This document shows, one piece after another, positions 47,331-57,945 of a DNA stretch of 64,000 nucleotides. The first letter of the stretch is position 1; each line of letters begins with the position of its first letter. Made by a program: the position numbers and the translations under genes. The notes beneath the pieces are model-generated. The model saw only the letters and a list, made by a program, of their open reading frames with translations, searched no databases and was not told where the DNA came from. The DNA is from Nageia nagi (Eukaryota; Pinophyta), in NCBI GenBank assembly GCA_050084985.1, contig JBITNC010000001.1:179056001-179120000 (forward strand), written 5' to 3'.

Positions 47331-48330
47331 TCTTAAGTTAGTAGCTATTCATCTTGCTTGTGAGTCAACTTGGCCTCAACTTGGAGAAGTTTATCTTCCA
47401 AGGAATATCTTGTGTTTGTAACATACAAAAAGGTGGATTTATTCTAATCTTTAAGTTCCAATTTTAAATGGTTTAAGTTAGTGGAGAAAGTATACATAGG
47501 TATACCATAGACATAGTTCTCCTCCTCCCACTATTCTCACACCAATCGCTCAAAAGATTCATGGTTCAACCACATTTTGTGAAATCAAAAGGGGGAGGCT
47601 TTACCTTAAGGAGTAAGCAAGTTAGTCAAAGCAACGGGCCAATGGTATGAGCCTCCATAAGGAATAAATTCAATTTTCATAATGTGTTCCTCACTTATCC
47701 AATCCATAGTTAACAAAAATTGATCTAAGTTTTCTAAAATAGCCTTATCATATTTCCTCTTATTAGACCAAGTAAAAGGACCATTTATGCAAACTAAATC
47801 ATAAAGTTGTTGCTCATAAATAAAGGAGTTGAAGTCCTCAAAGCTTGGGTCTAAGTTTTTGTTTCCTTATTTCTCTCCAAGGTTCCTTATAGCATTAAAA
47901 TCCCCCCTAATATGCAAGGAAGGCCATTTTGTTTGGCTAACTAGCAAGCAACTTGATTCCATAAGATCCATTTATGGTCATTATATTGAGGATTGTAGAT
48001 ATTAATAAGACCAAAAAGTTTTCTTGAGACTAAGCATGGGTATTTGATTGCAATCTAGGAGGAGCAAAGATGTTCTATGAAGCATTCCAAGTGAGAATTA
48101 TCCCAAAAAATGGCAAGACCTCCAAATTGACCTAAAGCTAGGGTAGAAATAAAGGAACTACAAGGCATAAATTTCCTTTTTAGAATTAAGAGAGATTTGT
48201 TTGATGCCTTTTTTTCTTAAAGCATAAGGACAAAATGATTTTCTTTACTTGCTAGCAATTTTACCATTCTTAGAGCATTGAGGGAATGGAGTCCTCAGAT
48301 ATTCCAAGAAATGTATTTCATGGGGAAACT
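47331..48330 (-). pseudogene. LINE endonuclease
   Basis: Minus strand starts ISWNI-stop-GLHSLNAL near 48310-48275 (families ISWNVRGLN). Then GLAIFWDNSHLECF (48130-48085), GDFNAIRNLGEK (GDFN at 47894-47905), FTWSNKR (FTWSN at 47762-47776) and LDQFLLTMDW near 47700-47728. These are the apurinic-type endonuclease boxes of plant L1 ORF2 in the right order. Confidence 0.88.
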
Positions 48331-49890
48331 TTTTAAGTATTGGTGGTTTCCAAGATCATGTATATTTGGTTTTGAGAACCCCTCTTCAATGTCATCTTAG
48401 GATAATTATTGTAGCAATACTTGATTTGAATTCATTCCCCTACATTTTTGGATTCCTACATAAGGATTTTTGAGAGTATTAGTAAATTGATTGAGGGTTG
48501 GGGTAGACTTGGGAGCTTTGTACTGGGAAGGTTTCAAAGTATAGGTCCCTTACCTTATAGGTGGTGGATGGATATTAGGTGCTAAAGGAAGGGAGATCAC
48601 ATTATTGGCCAAGTTTTGGTTGATTTCCATTAGTGGTGTAGTGGAATGGATATGGTCTGACATGATTTGATCGATTTCCTAGGATGGGAGTTGTTGATCA
48701 AAGGTAACCACTACATTTTGAGTATTCTAGATTGAGAAAAGAGGGTTATCAGTGGTCATGAGGGGGAGAAAATGCTATTTTTGCAAGGACTTTGCTGGGA
48801 GGTTGGCATGGGTGGAGGGGATGGAGAACCTTCCTACTCATTTAGGGTCTATAGAATGGTAAATGGGTTTGAATCTTGAATCTTTTCTTTTGCATTAGTT
48901 ATCCTATAATTAGTAGGAATAACACTAGGTGATGAGGGTTAAGGCTTACTAGATATTTTCCTATGTTTTCCTTGCTAAAAGCCATATGATGAGAGATCTA
49001 CAAAGGCCAATTTGGGAAGGATATGGGGGAAATAATGAGCAAGGTAATCATATTTATAGAAAACCCTACATTTGAATGGGATGATCTCATAGTTAATTGA
49101 TTGTTTATAGATCAAGTCATCATATGGGAATCAAATCTGAACATGGGACCATAGGGGAGCTTGTAAGTCTAGTTGGACATAGATTCTAACATAGGATGTA
49201 GATTTACATTCCCAGGTTTTATTGAAGGAAAATAGGTACTTACCAAAGGCATCACCTACTAATTCAAAGACCTCCTCATACTAATATTTGGGTGAGAAAT
49301 TAGGGAGTCAAACCTAGACTAGAGAAACTATTAGGAGCTCCTCACTTGGTTTGAAATTGGGATCCCATAGCTTCATGAACAAACCTGCTTATCCATAGAA
49401 CCATGAACCTCCATATAAAATGAGATTTTGATCTTCAATAGTGGCAAAAGTCACTACAAAATACCCATTTTAGTAATGGATAATGGTATTATCTCCTTTA
49501 GTACTCCAAATTCAAGTGACCCATGCTTCTATTGTAGATGGTGGGATTTAGTAGCCTAGAAAGTGACATATCAGATCCTGAGTGGATAGGATCTTAATAT
49601 TACTACTCACTCTTGAGTTAGGGATTTCAACTTGAGTTTTCCCCTCCATTACTTTGATACATCCATTGGCATTTTTATTGGGGTCAAGGGGGTGCACCTT
49701 ATTCATCAAAGAGTAGGTTTTGATGGCATCAAGCATTGACTAGTTGGGGCTTTGCTGCATATCATGTCTTTGAAGGATGGTTTTGGTCCATTTGGATTAT
49801 TGTTTTCTAGTGTTGGGTCTACATTTAGGGGGATTGGAGAATCCCCATTCTCTACCACCATGGTTGGTTCAATCTCTTGAAGTCTCACTC
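48331..49890 (-). pseudogene. LINE ORF1, DUF4283-like
   Basis: Frames 49706-49888 (NPNGPKPSFKDMIC at its middle) and 49548-49736 open the protein. DUF4283-type sequence follows in broken frames: WSTKGDNTIIHYQNGYFVVTF in two pieces near 49440-49520, LPNFSPKYQYEEVFELVGDA near 49250-49300, YVRIYVQLDLQAPLW at 49155-49195, and YEIIPFKCRVFYKYDYLAHY near 49050-49100, a knuckle remnant with one cysteine left. ORF1 proteins bind the LINE RNA. Confidence 0.8.
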
Positions 49891-49939
49891 ACAATGTACT
49901 CAGCTCCAATCTAACCATATTTAAAATCTCCTCCTTACC

Positions 49940-49952
49940 ATGTCATCAACTT
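49940..49952. repeat. LINE target site duplication, right
   Basis: ATGTCATCAACTT, identical to 44249-44261. Confidence 0.85.
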
Positions 49953-50104
49953 ATTGCATCCTTCATATTCCCTTTTTGACTTGGTTTCCCTAGGAAAGCT
50001 CCATATATGGGGAAGCCAAGGGGTGAAAATAGATTGTGAGATATAGCCTACAAAACATGAAATAAGCATACCCACATAGATTATATATTTTAAAATAATA
50101 TTAC

Positions 50105-50285
50105 AAAATAACATGATCACAAGCATAACATGACAATAATAATCATAACATGATGATAGCATTATATAAGATAATATGATATAATACAACATAACATGAC
50201 ATGACATGATATAACATAACATAACATGATATAATATAACATAACATGACATGACATGATATAAGATAACATAACATGATATAAA
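50105..50285. repeat. ATAAC/ATGAC pentamer microsatellite
   Basis: Alternating ATAAC, ATGAC, ATGAT and ATATA words in five-base steps over 180 bp. Confidence 0.9.
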
Positions 50286-50304
50286 AGTTTTCTTATGTTC
50301 CAAA

Positions 50305-50465
50305 GCAAAAGGGTACTTTCTTTCCCCAAAGTAATAAGGGTTTCATTATTTTGCATATATCCCCAAGTATAGTGGGTACTTTCTTGCCCCAAAGTAATAA
50401 GGGCTTAATTATTTTGCTTATATCCCCAAGAAAAGTGGGTACTTTCTTGCATTAAAGTAATAAGG
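50305..50465. repeat. 63-bp tandem repeat, about 2.5 copies
   Basis: GGGTACTTTCTTGCCCCAAA-type blocks start at 50311, 50374 and 50437, each followed by GTAATAAGG. Confidence 0.85.
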
Positions 50466-50940
50466 TTTTCTTAACATTTATGTGCATGACTTTTTGAAGA
50501 CATCATGAGTAGAACGTATATTGCATTTAAAAGATAATCAAAAAGAAATCATTAGAAACTATACCATATTTTCAAAGTAAATATATAGATATCAAATGAT
50601 GTGAATGCTCTAAATATCATAAATATTTGAAATATGATTAAGTTTGAATAGATATACTATACTTGTACTTACCTACATTCCCCTAGAATGGGCTATTTTA
50701 AACTAATTTGCATGATACTAGCACCATGAATTCTATACTACAACAACATACACACTTTATTTTATGCAACTAGATTTTTCCTATTGATAATTTGACCTTC
50801 GAATTCCTATATTTTACTCTATCCTAGTTGAAACTGATACTACCCCCACCTAAAATTTGAACTGCCCCTAGATAAAATTGGAACTACCCCCAACTAAGAT
50901 CATATCCACTTTATTGTGATTTTGATTCCTATACCTATTC

Positions 50941-51526
50941 TATAGATAACTAAAAATGATTTATTACTTATTAATAAATCATATTTTACATATCTAAGCC
51001 ATATATTATTTAAATCATGTAAATATTTATAATATCAAGACTAATATGCTAATCAAGGTTAATATCTCTTAATCATATTTATATCTAGAATTATCTTGAG
51101 AATATCATTAATATTACATATTATTCTATAATTCTATTGAAATGATTATTATTATTTCAAATTTGGATCTTACTCTCCTTTTTATTCTTATAGGTATAAA
51201 AATAGGTGCACAATATAATAATCTCTATCAGTTCTCTATAATAGGTGGTTTTCCATACATCAACTATACAACACTTACGATGTCTCTAGATGCCACCTAT
51301 TTTAGAAATTTGTTATGTTCAAAGCTTTATCTACTTAGTATATTTTATGTGTATCACAATTCTATACGTTTTAAATAATCAATGTTGTAATTTTGAACTA
51401 TTCACATGATGTCTATGCCATGCATCTTTGTGATCCAGGGCTACAAATAAAAGAAGTGATAAATGGTTGTTGACATGATGCAATATCATCATCAAGTTTA
51501 TCTATAATCTGATCCAATCCTCTGTA
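50941..51526 (+). repeat. Inverted family A LTR fragment
   Basis: Reverse complement of the family A LTR: starts TATAGATAACTAAAAATG (family TGTAGAGGACTAAAAATG), contains ATAGGTGGTTTTCCATACAT and ends near GATCCAATCCTCTGTA. It lies in the interior of a minus-strand A element but in plus orientation. The right end is lost and passes into TGTATAATTCTATTATAT repeats. Confidence 0.75.
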
Positions 51527-51700
51527 TAATTCTATTATATGTTGAGGATTGTTTACTTCTCTTATCAGGTGGACACTTCCTTAGCTTCATTCATATAGCT
51601 TAGATAATTCTCTGTATAATTCTATTATATTATATTATATATTATATATTATATATATATTTACTTCTCTGTATAATTCTATTATATTATATATTTATGT
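51512..51700. repeat. CTCTGTATAATTCTATTATAT repeats
   Basis: TCTGTATAATTCTATTATAT occurs near 51520, 51612 and 51668, with TATAT expansion between them. Confidence 0.75.
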
Positions 51701-52190
51701 TTATTGTATTTATAGTAATAAATCATAATTTAGAGTCTACATGTTCATCTGGTTATCTTGCTATTTTATTTTTTATATTTGCGTATGTTTGGATGCCATG
51801 ATTTTTGTATATTTTTTATGAATTGTAACAAGAATGAGATATAGTAACTAGAAATAAGATTAATCTAGACATGATATAGTTGATTATCATGGCAAGTTTG
51901 AGAATCGTAATGAGGGAAAAGGATAAGAAAAGTTTGATAAAAGAATAAGACTTGATAAAATTATAAGGATGAAGAGATGCAAAAATAAAATAAGAAACAA
52001 TATAACATGATTGAAAAGATGAAGATGTGAATATATTAGGATAAAAAAACTTGATGAAATTTACCATGATAACCAAATGCATGCAAAGAATGAACCTAAA
52101 TGATATGAAACCTAGGAGTGCCTTCTAATATCAAAGTGCAAACCTATATGAGATGCATATTATATGATATGCATAATGAGAAATTAAAAT
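51701..52190. other. Unassigned purine-rich sequence
   Basis: Plus-strand purine-rich stretch (AAGTTTGATAAAAGAATAAG and similar). The frame 51816-52082 shows no domain. Confidence 0.4.
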
Positions 52191-53060
52191 GAACTAAAGG
52201 ATGGTGGAACCACCACAATTAATGCAATCTTCTCTTAGAATTTCTACTATTTTATTATTACGATCAGTGATTATTAATTTTTCAATTCTATTAATTATTT
52301 TAATTTTATCAATGAAATATCTATTAATATCATCCATAAGGCAATTAATTATTTCCATTTTGATTTAATATTCTTTAGGGTACCAATCTTCTTATTTTTT
52401 GAATTCCTATAACTAGATCTCAACAGGATCTAACTAAACTAAGAACTATTAATATCTATTAGTAATTATTGATAAAACTATGCTATATTTTCTTTCTATG
52501 ATCAAATGAGATCTACAACATTGATGCTATGATTAGAAATTTCTATGGTGTAAGCATTGTATTTTGAATTTTTCATAGCATGGGTGTTATGTAGTTTTTG
52601 CATTTTTTGAGATATTACTAAATTATTTTGACCTTGATTTGTACTAATTGAGATATATCTATTGAAATACTGATGTTCCTAAATTTCATTACTAATGAAG
52701 GAATATTTTCTTTGAATTATCTGCATAGAATGGTTTCTTGCATAAGGTTTTTTTGATAATGATTCTAGTTCCAATTTGAAAGATTTACCATTCACATATT
52801 CATGATATTTCTTAGTTAGTTCTAAATATATATTAATGCTTAGTAATAGAGAAGGATTAGCTGACATATGCTTTTTAATTTTACTTAATTGACTCTCAAC
52901 TCATAGATTTTCATATGCAATATCATACACTTCACTTTATCCCTAGCATCATTTATATATGGCTCATAATCTATATTAGCAGTATAATCATCATCATCAA
53001 TATCAATATCATATTTAGGATTATCTATGGATGATATATCATTTTATTTGAACATTTATA
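52191..53060 (-). pseudogene. Family A gag-like remains
   Basis: Minus-strand frames begin near 53050 with an acidic stretch (IDNPKYDIDIDDDDYTANID), then YEPYINDARDKVKCMILHM and, in frame 52679-52867, LYLELTKKYHEYVNGKSF-like sequence. No knuckle or protease is recognised. The position after primer site and leader suggests gag. The same acidic start, GATGATGATGATTATA, ends the plus copy at 43115-43132. Confidence 0.4.
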
Positions 53061-53836
53061 TATCTTAATTCACTCTAGATGTTTCTTTTTTTTCAAGAAA
53101 TCCAAATGTCTCACCTAGCATATTTCATAATGCAAAAATAACCTCTTGAAGCCATAATAAAATGCAAGAGCAAATATGAAAATTAGTGCAACACTAGACT
53201 ACGTAAAATTAAAAATAAATTGCTAATATATATACCTATTATGTGGGATAAGTTTTATGATTCTATAACTTTTCAAAATTCAAGAAAATAACCTTCAAAA
53301 TTTAGTATTTTATGCAAAAATATTTTATTTGAAAATCCCTAGAAATCTTGACAAAAATGCATTAATAAGCCCAAATTAATCTTAGAAAGTTGCCTACTAT
53401 ATTGACCTATGATTTTGGAAAGTTTTTATCATGAAATAAGGTACCAAATAATTGTAAAATATTTTTTAAATTTATTATTTTTGAGTTTAATATTTTATGC
53501 AAAAAATTTCTCAAAATAGATCAAAATATATGAATCTAGACCTAGAAAAATCACAAAAATTTCCCAATTATATTTATATATGGTTTGGAATTTTTTTTCT
53601 AATGCTAGGTCTCACCAATTTGAAGAAAGAGACCTACAAAAACTAGGTTTTGCTATAGTGATATTATTTTGGAAAATAATTTTTTTCAAAGCAATAAAAT
53701 TTTCTAAATTTGGGGAAAATTAATTCAACCAAAAATAAAATAAAAATTAGGGTTTCTAATACAAGACTAAAAAAAAAAGTAATGCCTTAAAATAGAAATT
53801 CTAAGGTTTGTAAGATCAATCAAGGTTCACTAGAAA
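53061..53836 (-). other. Family A leader and primer site
   Basis: Non-coding stretch parallel to 24874-25141 plus 42492-43100 of the plus copy. Against the LTR the minus strand reads TTTCTAGTGAACCTTGATTG, a diverged form of the TTTGGTGAACTTGGC primer site of element P. Confidence 0.65.
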
Positions 53837-54346
53837 TGTAGATCCTAAATTGTGTAAATAATAATATAAACACATATAAGTCTATTCAAGATGATACTTA
53901 TTCAAATATAATAATAACAAAAAATGTGTACATAATTATGATAAGGTAATCCTTAAGATATGGAAATAGGATACAAAGTATTGGATCATATAAGTGATGG
54001 ATTTTATGATCATAATAAATCATGTAATCCTACTTTCATCACCTCTTTTATCTATAACCCTGGATCACAAGGAATCATGATGTAGATAATGTATGAACCT
54101 TATAGTGTTGATGCTCTAAAACCTATAGAATCAAGTTGCATGCAAAATATAGTATATAATAGAAGTTAAGAGCATAATAGATCCTTGAATAGGTGGCATG
54201 TAGAGATATTGTAAGTGTCATATGATCGATGTATGGAAAACCACCTATTAGAGAGATTCGATAGGGCTTATTGTATTGTGCACCTCCTTTTATACTTTTA
54301 ATAAAAAAAAAGTGCAAGTCAACTTAGGAATAATAATAACCATTTT
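53837..54346 (-). repeat. Family A 5' LTR, cut by B2
   Basis: Starts TGTAGATCCTAAATTGTG on the plus strand and follows 43394-43930 closely until ATAATAATAACCATTTT, where the B2 LTR (TGTTATAAC) begins. The rest must lie beyond the window. Confidence 0.82.
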
Positions 54347-55073
54347 TGTTATAACTAAAATAATAATAATTAGGGTTATTTACAAAATATTAATTTAACT
54401 AACTTACCATGAACGAATAGGAAATCAATGACATAAAAGATGATAATGACCTAATTTACCTTGACCTATAAAAATTGGATTTATGAAAGATACAAACATG
54501 TTATTTACCTATGATGACAAACAAAGGTGAAATCTAGTCAAAAGAGGATGAATGATGAGCTTATCCAAAATATGGAGCCACGAGTTTGACCTCAACCTAG
54601 TGTTGGTGATAAGAACCCAATAATACCACTCAATTACCATTACAAAATACCTTGCTATTTCACTCAATGTCATCATTCCACCTTAAATGCATAAAATCTC
54701 ACTTGCAAATGGATGAAAGATCATAGGAATGTAGACCTCAAAGTATAACAAAATCTATAAATGATAGGTGGTGTTAAGAAACATCGATCAAGAATGACAT
54801 AAGTATATTACAACCTCTTAAGGATTGAAGATTATATCATGTCATGTCATATCTTTTATCATGTAGAACCCCTCCACCTTTATAGAAAACAAGTCTAATC
54901 CTAAGGCTCCTCCTTAAGCTTATTGTGATTTCCAATTGACCTATTACCACAAAACATAAAGGTATATGGGAGTGCACATACAAAAGTGTATTTTTTAATA
55001 AATTAAATAAATTATTTTGAATACCTAAAAGGTTATTTTAATTAAATTAAAATTCCTTTTTTAGGTGTTAACA
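54347..55073 (-). repeat. Element B2 3' LTR
   Basis: Element strand runs TGTTAACACCTAAAAAAGG to GTTATAACA, matching both B LTRs. The plus-strand ends are TGTTATAAC and GTGTTAACA. Confidence 0.85.
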
Positions 55074-55087
55074 GATGCCCCACTTTG
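55074..55087 (-). other. Polypurine tract of element B2
   Basis: Element strand CAAAGTGGGGCATC directly against the LTR. Confidence 0.8.
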
Positions 55088-55980
55088 AATATATTTTGAT
55101 ACTTTTAGGAAAAAATATAATCAAACCATAAATTCAAAGTATAATAAGAAAAGTAAGGAATTACTCCCTGAAATGTTTTCTCATGATGATAGCTTTGGAT
55201 GCCCCAATTTTTTGACTATATTATGCCCCCTCTTTGCCTTGGTTGTGACATGATGGAATTCTCATCATAGGAGTAATCTATGGCAAAGAAAAAGGAACCT
55301 AAAAAGAGCTTAGAAAGAAAACATTTTTGTGTAAGATATCTCAAATATAAATATTGAACATCATGATATAGAAAGTATGTAAGTTATATGAAAGAAACAT
55401 ATCCTTAGTGACTTACCCACCAAGACTTATGAAGATGAAAATTGACTTTAAACTAATCAGCTTGTTTTACCAAGCCACCATGTTGCCATGGATTTTTGAT
55501 ATGGATGGCCCTTCCTTACAAAGGTGCTAAATGATAAGATTGACCCTTCCTTACAAAGGTGCAAAATGATAAGAATGACTAACTTGGTTTCCCAAGTTGC
55601 CATATTTCCATGGATTTTTCTAATAGGAGAACACCTTGCATAAAATGGAGGCCAATGATATAAATAATGATACCAAAATAAAATACCATATTGATATGTT
55701 TTATCAAGCATTAATTTATGATAAGAAACTTATTATGGTACTGAAATGAATGTAAAGAAATGAAATACCTTTTTCATAAATTTACCATGATTATGTAGGA
55801 ATGATCAAAATTTGGATGTTTTTTTATGAATTAATCCCAATGACGTCTCCAAGAACACATCAACATTATTGGATTAATACCTTAATTTCCTTAAATGTTA
55901 GTATGCAAAGATAGAGAAATGCATATTTTTACAAAAAAGATGAGATATAAATTTTTTTCATATGCATAATGTTAATTGGA
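55088..55980. other. Element B2 non-coding 3' region
   Basis: No domain is seen. CTTCCTTACAAAGGTG occurs twice near 55511 and 55548, as does CCATGGATTTTT near 55487 and 55607. The frame 55457-55711 comes from this duplication. Confidence 0.55.
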
Positions 55981-56712
55981 TTACATTTTTCTTTACCTTC
56001 ACTTGTAGATAATTTATATGCACCTTTTCCATAATTTTCAATGATAATGTAAGGACCTATCCAATTGCTCAAACTTATTTTTCTCTTCATTTTCTAAAAC
56101 TTTAGTGTTGGCAAGGTTTTTTTTTAGGATGAGGTCACCAATTTTGAACTCTTTAGGCCTAATCTTTTTACTATAGGATTTTTGGATTCTAGAATGATAT
56201 ACATGAAGGTGTTGTAGAGCATTAACCCATTTTTCATCTAGGCCCTCTAGGTGGGCTAATCTATCTTTCCTTTTATCCTCATCGGGAAGGAGACCATCTA
56301 GTGACACACGAAGAGATGTGATTTATAACTCAAGGGGAATTACATTTTCATTGCCATACATTAATGATAAAGGAGTTTCCCCCACAAAATTCCTTATACT
56401 TGTTGTATAGGACCATAAAGCATAAGGGATTTGTTCATACCAATATTTCCTATTATTAACAATAGGTTTAGATAAGATACTCTTAATGACCTTGTTGGAA
56501 GCTTTAGCTTGACCATTACCTTGGGGATAATATGGTGTAGATAATTTGCATTCGATGTGATATTTAGCACAAATTGTTTTAACCTCATTACCTTTAAATT
56601 TAGGACCATTATCCATGAATAATTTAGAAGGCACACCATATATAGAAATGATAAACTCAATAAGAATTTAACAATCAAACCTCCTTTTGCAAATTTCATG
56701 GGTATAGCATCC
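55981..56712 (-). pseudogene. Element B2 integrase, C-terminal half
   Basis: Frame 56323-56634 has MDNGPKFKGNEVKTICAKYH with the second catalytic aspartate at 56611-56613 and PYYPQGNGQAKASNK, where the catalytic glutamate is a lysine (AAA, 56503-56505). The spacing is 36 codons, as in D,D35E. A single TAA stop then separates it from frame 56038-56307 (SLDGLLPDEDKRKDR, HLHVYHSRIQKSYSKK, FKIGDLILKK). Upstream, in another frame, IPMKFAKGGL lies directly against element S, so S cut the integrase core. Overlapping frame 56394-56747 is a shift of the same region. Confidence 0.85.
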
Positions 56713-57170
56713 TGTTGAGTATGTGTGATTGTAATTGTTGTCAACAAGGTTTTGATCAGGTTCCGGAGGTTTTACCGGGTTTCGGAGGTGAAGTGTGATT
56801 GTAATTGTTGTCAACAAGGTTTTGATCAGGTTCCGAAGGTTTGACCGGGTTCTGGAGGTGAAGTGTGATTGTAATTGTTGTTAACAAGGTGTTGATCGGG
56901 TTCCGGAGGTTTGACCGAGTTTCAGAGGTGAAGTGTGATTGTAATTGTCGTTAACCAGGTGTTGATCGGGTTTCGAAGGTTTGACCGCGTTTCGGAGGTG
57001 AAGTGTGATTATAATTGTTGTTAACAAGGTGTTGATCGGGTTCCAAAGGTTTGACCGAGTTTCGGAGGTGAAGTGTGATTGTAATTGTTGTTAACAAGAT
57101 GTTGATCGAGTTCTGGAGGTTTGACCGAGTTCCGGAGGTGATGAGTGATTGTAATGTTGTCAACACGTGA
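56713..57170. repeat. 70-bp tandem array in S 5' LTR
   Basis: GTGTGATTGTAATTGTTGT-type unit starts lie at 56721, 56791, 56861, 56931, 57001, 57071 and 57141, an exact 70-bp period. Each unit has a TTGTTAACAA-like palindrome and, at 56841, 56911, 56981, 57051 and 57121, TTGACC. The first unit has TTTACC at 56771. Confidence 0.95.
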
Positions 57171-57204
57171 TTTTGGTAAAGCCGGGGTTAGTAAACAAAG
57201 CGTT

Positions 57205-57931
57205 CTGGAAGAGATGACATCAGCGATTTCGGGCCTTCACTCAAAACCAGAGTCTGAAAGTGATGAGGTAAGCAAGGAGCGATCAAAGAGCCGAAGCCAG
57301 CGAGTAAAACATTCTAGAAGCAAGAGATGACGTCACGGGGAGAACGATGTTCACATTTGTGAATAGAACCGGGTTCCGAAGACGATGAGGTCAGCAAAGA
57401 ATGATCAAAGAGCCGAATTCAGCGAATAAAGCATTCCAGAATGCAGAGATAAGATCGACAAAGAGAGATTGAAATTTCAGAGTCCATAAAGTAAATGTCC
57501 CGGAAGTAAAATGTTTGGATTAAAAAGATGACATCACAGAGGATAAGATAGTCCAGTTTTGGTAAAGACTAGAGTCCGGAGATAAAGGTCCAGAGATAAA
57601 GGTCCGAAGATGATGACATCATGCGAGAAGCATTTTTACTCTACTACCGGAGTCCGAAGATGATGACATCATGGTGGAGGTGTTGAAAAGTCTAGAGATA
57701 AACATTCAGAGATAAAAGTCCGGAGACAAAAGTCCGGAGATAAAGGTCCGGAGATGATGACATCATGCGGGAAGCATTTTTACTCTACTATCGGAGTCCG
57801 AAGATGATGACATCATGGTGTAAGTGTTTAAAAGTCCGAAGACAAAAAGTCCAGAGATAAAGGTCCAGAGATGATGACATCATGCGGGAAGCATTTTACT
57901 CTGCTTCTGGAGTCCGGAGATGATGACATCA
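57205..57931. promoter_or_regulatory. Cluster of TGACRTCA motifs in S LTR
   Basis: TGATGACATCA starts at 57611, 57661, 57755, 57805, 57872 and 57921, and TGACATCA lies near 57216 and 57534. The palindrome TGACGTCA is intact at 57328-57335. TGACG and TGACGTCA are binding cores of plant TGA-type bZIP factors. Most copies differ from it by a CG-to-CA step. That these act as an enhancer is inferred from sequence only. Confidence 0.55.
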
Positions 57932-57936
57932 CGCTG

Positions 57937-57945
57937 TATATAATA
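57937..57945 (+). promoter_or_regulatory. TATA-like box of S LTR
   Basis: TATATAATA, a few bases after the last TGATGACATCA copy; the 3' LTR has TATACAATA in the same place. A start site would follow near 57970, leaving about 1.1 kb of LTR in the transcript. The start is not shown by the sequence. Confidence 0.45.

Larger units (their letters stand above)
44262..49939 (-). mobile_element. Full-length L1-type LINE, decayed
   Basis: A 5.7-kb non-LTR retrotransposon on the minus strand. It ends in a short poly(A) (T run, 44260-44268) preceded by a terminal stretch with GTAATACAAAGTTTTAAT, the usual plant LINE end, and is flanked by an 11-13-bp duplication. Order in element direction: ORF1 with DUF4283-type domain, then ORF2 with endonuclease, reverse transcriptase and zinc-finger reverse transcriptase-associated domain. 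Stops and frameshifts break all of these. It lies within a family A element, about 120 bp from that element's 3' LTR. Confidence 0.9.
49953..50940. other. Family A interior with short tandem repeats
   Basis: Holds a pentamer array (50105-50285), a 63-bp repeat (50305-50465) and short units of the form AACTACCCCCA / AACTGCCCCTAG near 50830-50900. The minus frames 49935-50303 and 50162-50392 are products of the pentamer array, not genes. Confidence 0.55.
43394..54346 (-). mobile_element. Family A LTR element, minus, with nested LINE
   Basis: Minus-strand LTR element bounded by LTRs 43394-44130 and 53837-54346 (the latter cut by B2). The polypurine tract beside the left LTR and the primer site beside the right one set the direction. 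The interior contains a full LINE (44262-49939), tandem repeats, an inverted copy of its own LTR (50941-51526), gag-like remains (52200-53060) and a long leader. No pol is recognised, so it may be non-autonomous or heavily deleted. Confidence 0.75.
54347..56712 (-). mobile_element. Gypsy element B2, 3' end
   Basis: Second member of the B family, minus strand: 3' LTR (54347-55073), polypurine tract, a 0.9-kb non-coding part and integrase to 56712, where element S is inserted. Protease, reverse transcriptase and the 5' LTR are outside the window, beyond S. Confidence 0.85.

Noticed and set aside
47209-47421. Plus-strand 70-codon frame
   Set aside because: It lies antisense to the LINE endonuclease-reverse transcriptase linker (WLKDGDKN box on the minus strand).
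49935-50392. Overlapping 122- and 76-codon minus frames
   Set aside because: They translate a pentamer microsatellite into repeating CYVILYHVM-type residues and have no gene features.
56721-57170. Regular 70-bp units resembling a repeat-spacer array
   Set aside because: The whole unit is repeated, with no variable spacers, and the array lies in both LTRs of element S; it is a tandem repeat, not CRISPR.
57145-57330. 61-codon frame rich in Ser, Lys and Arg
   Set aside because: It lies wholly within the S LTR and is broken in the other LTR; there is no sign of translation.
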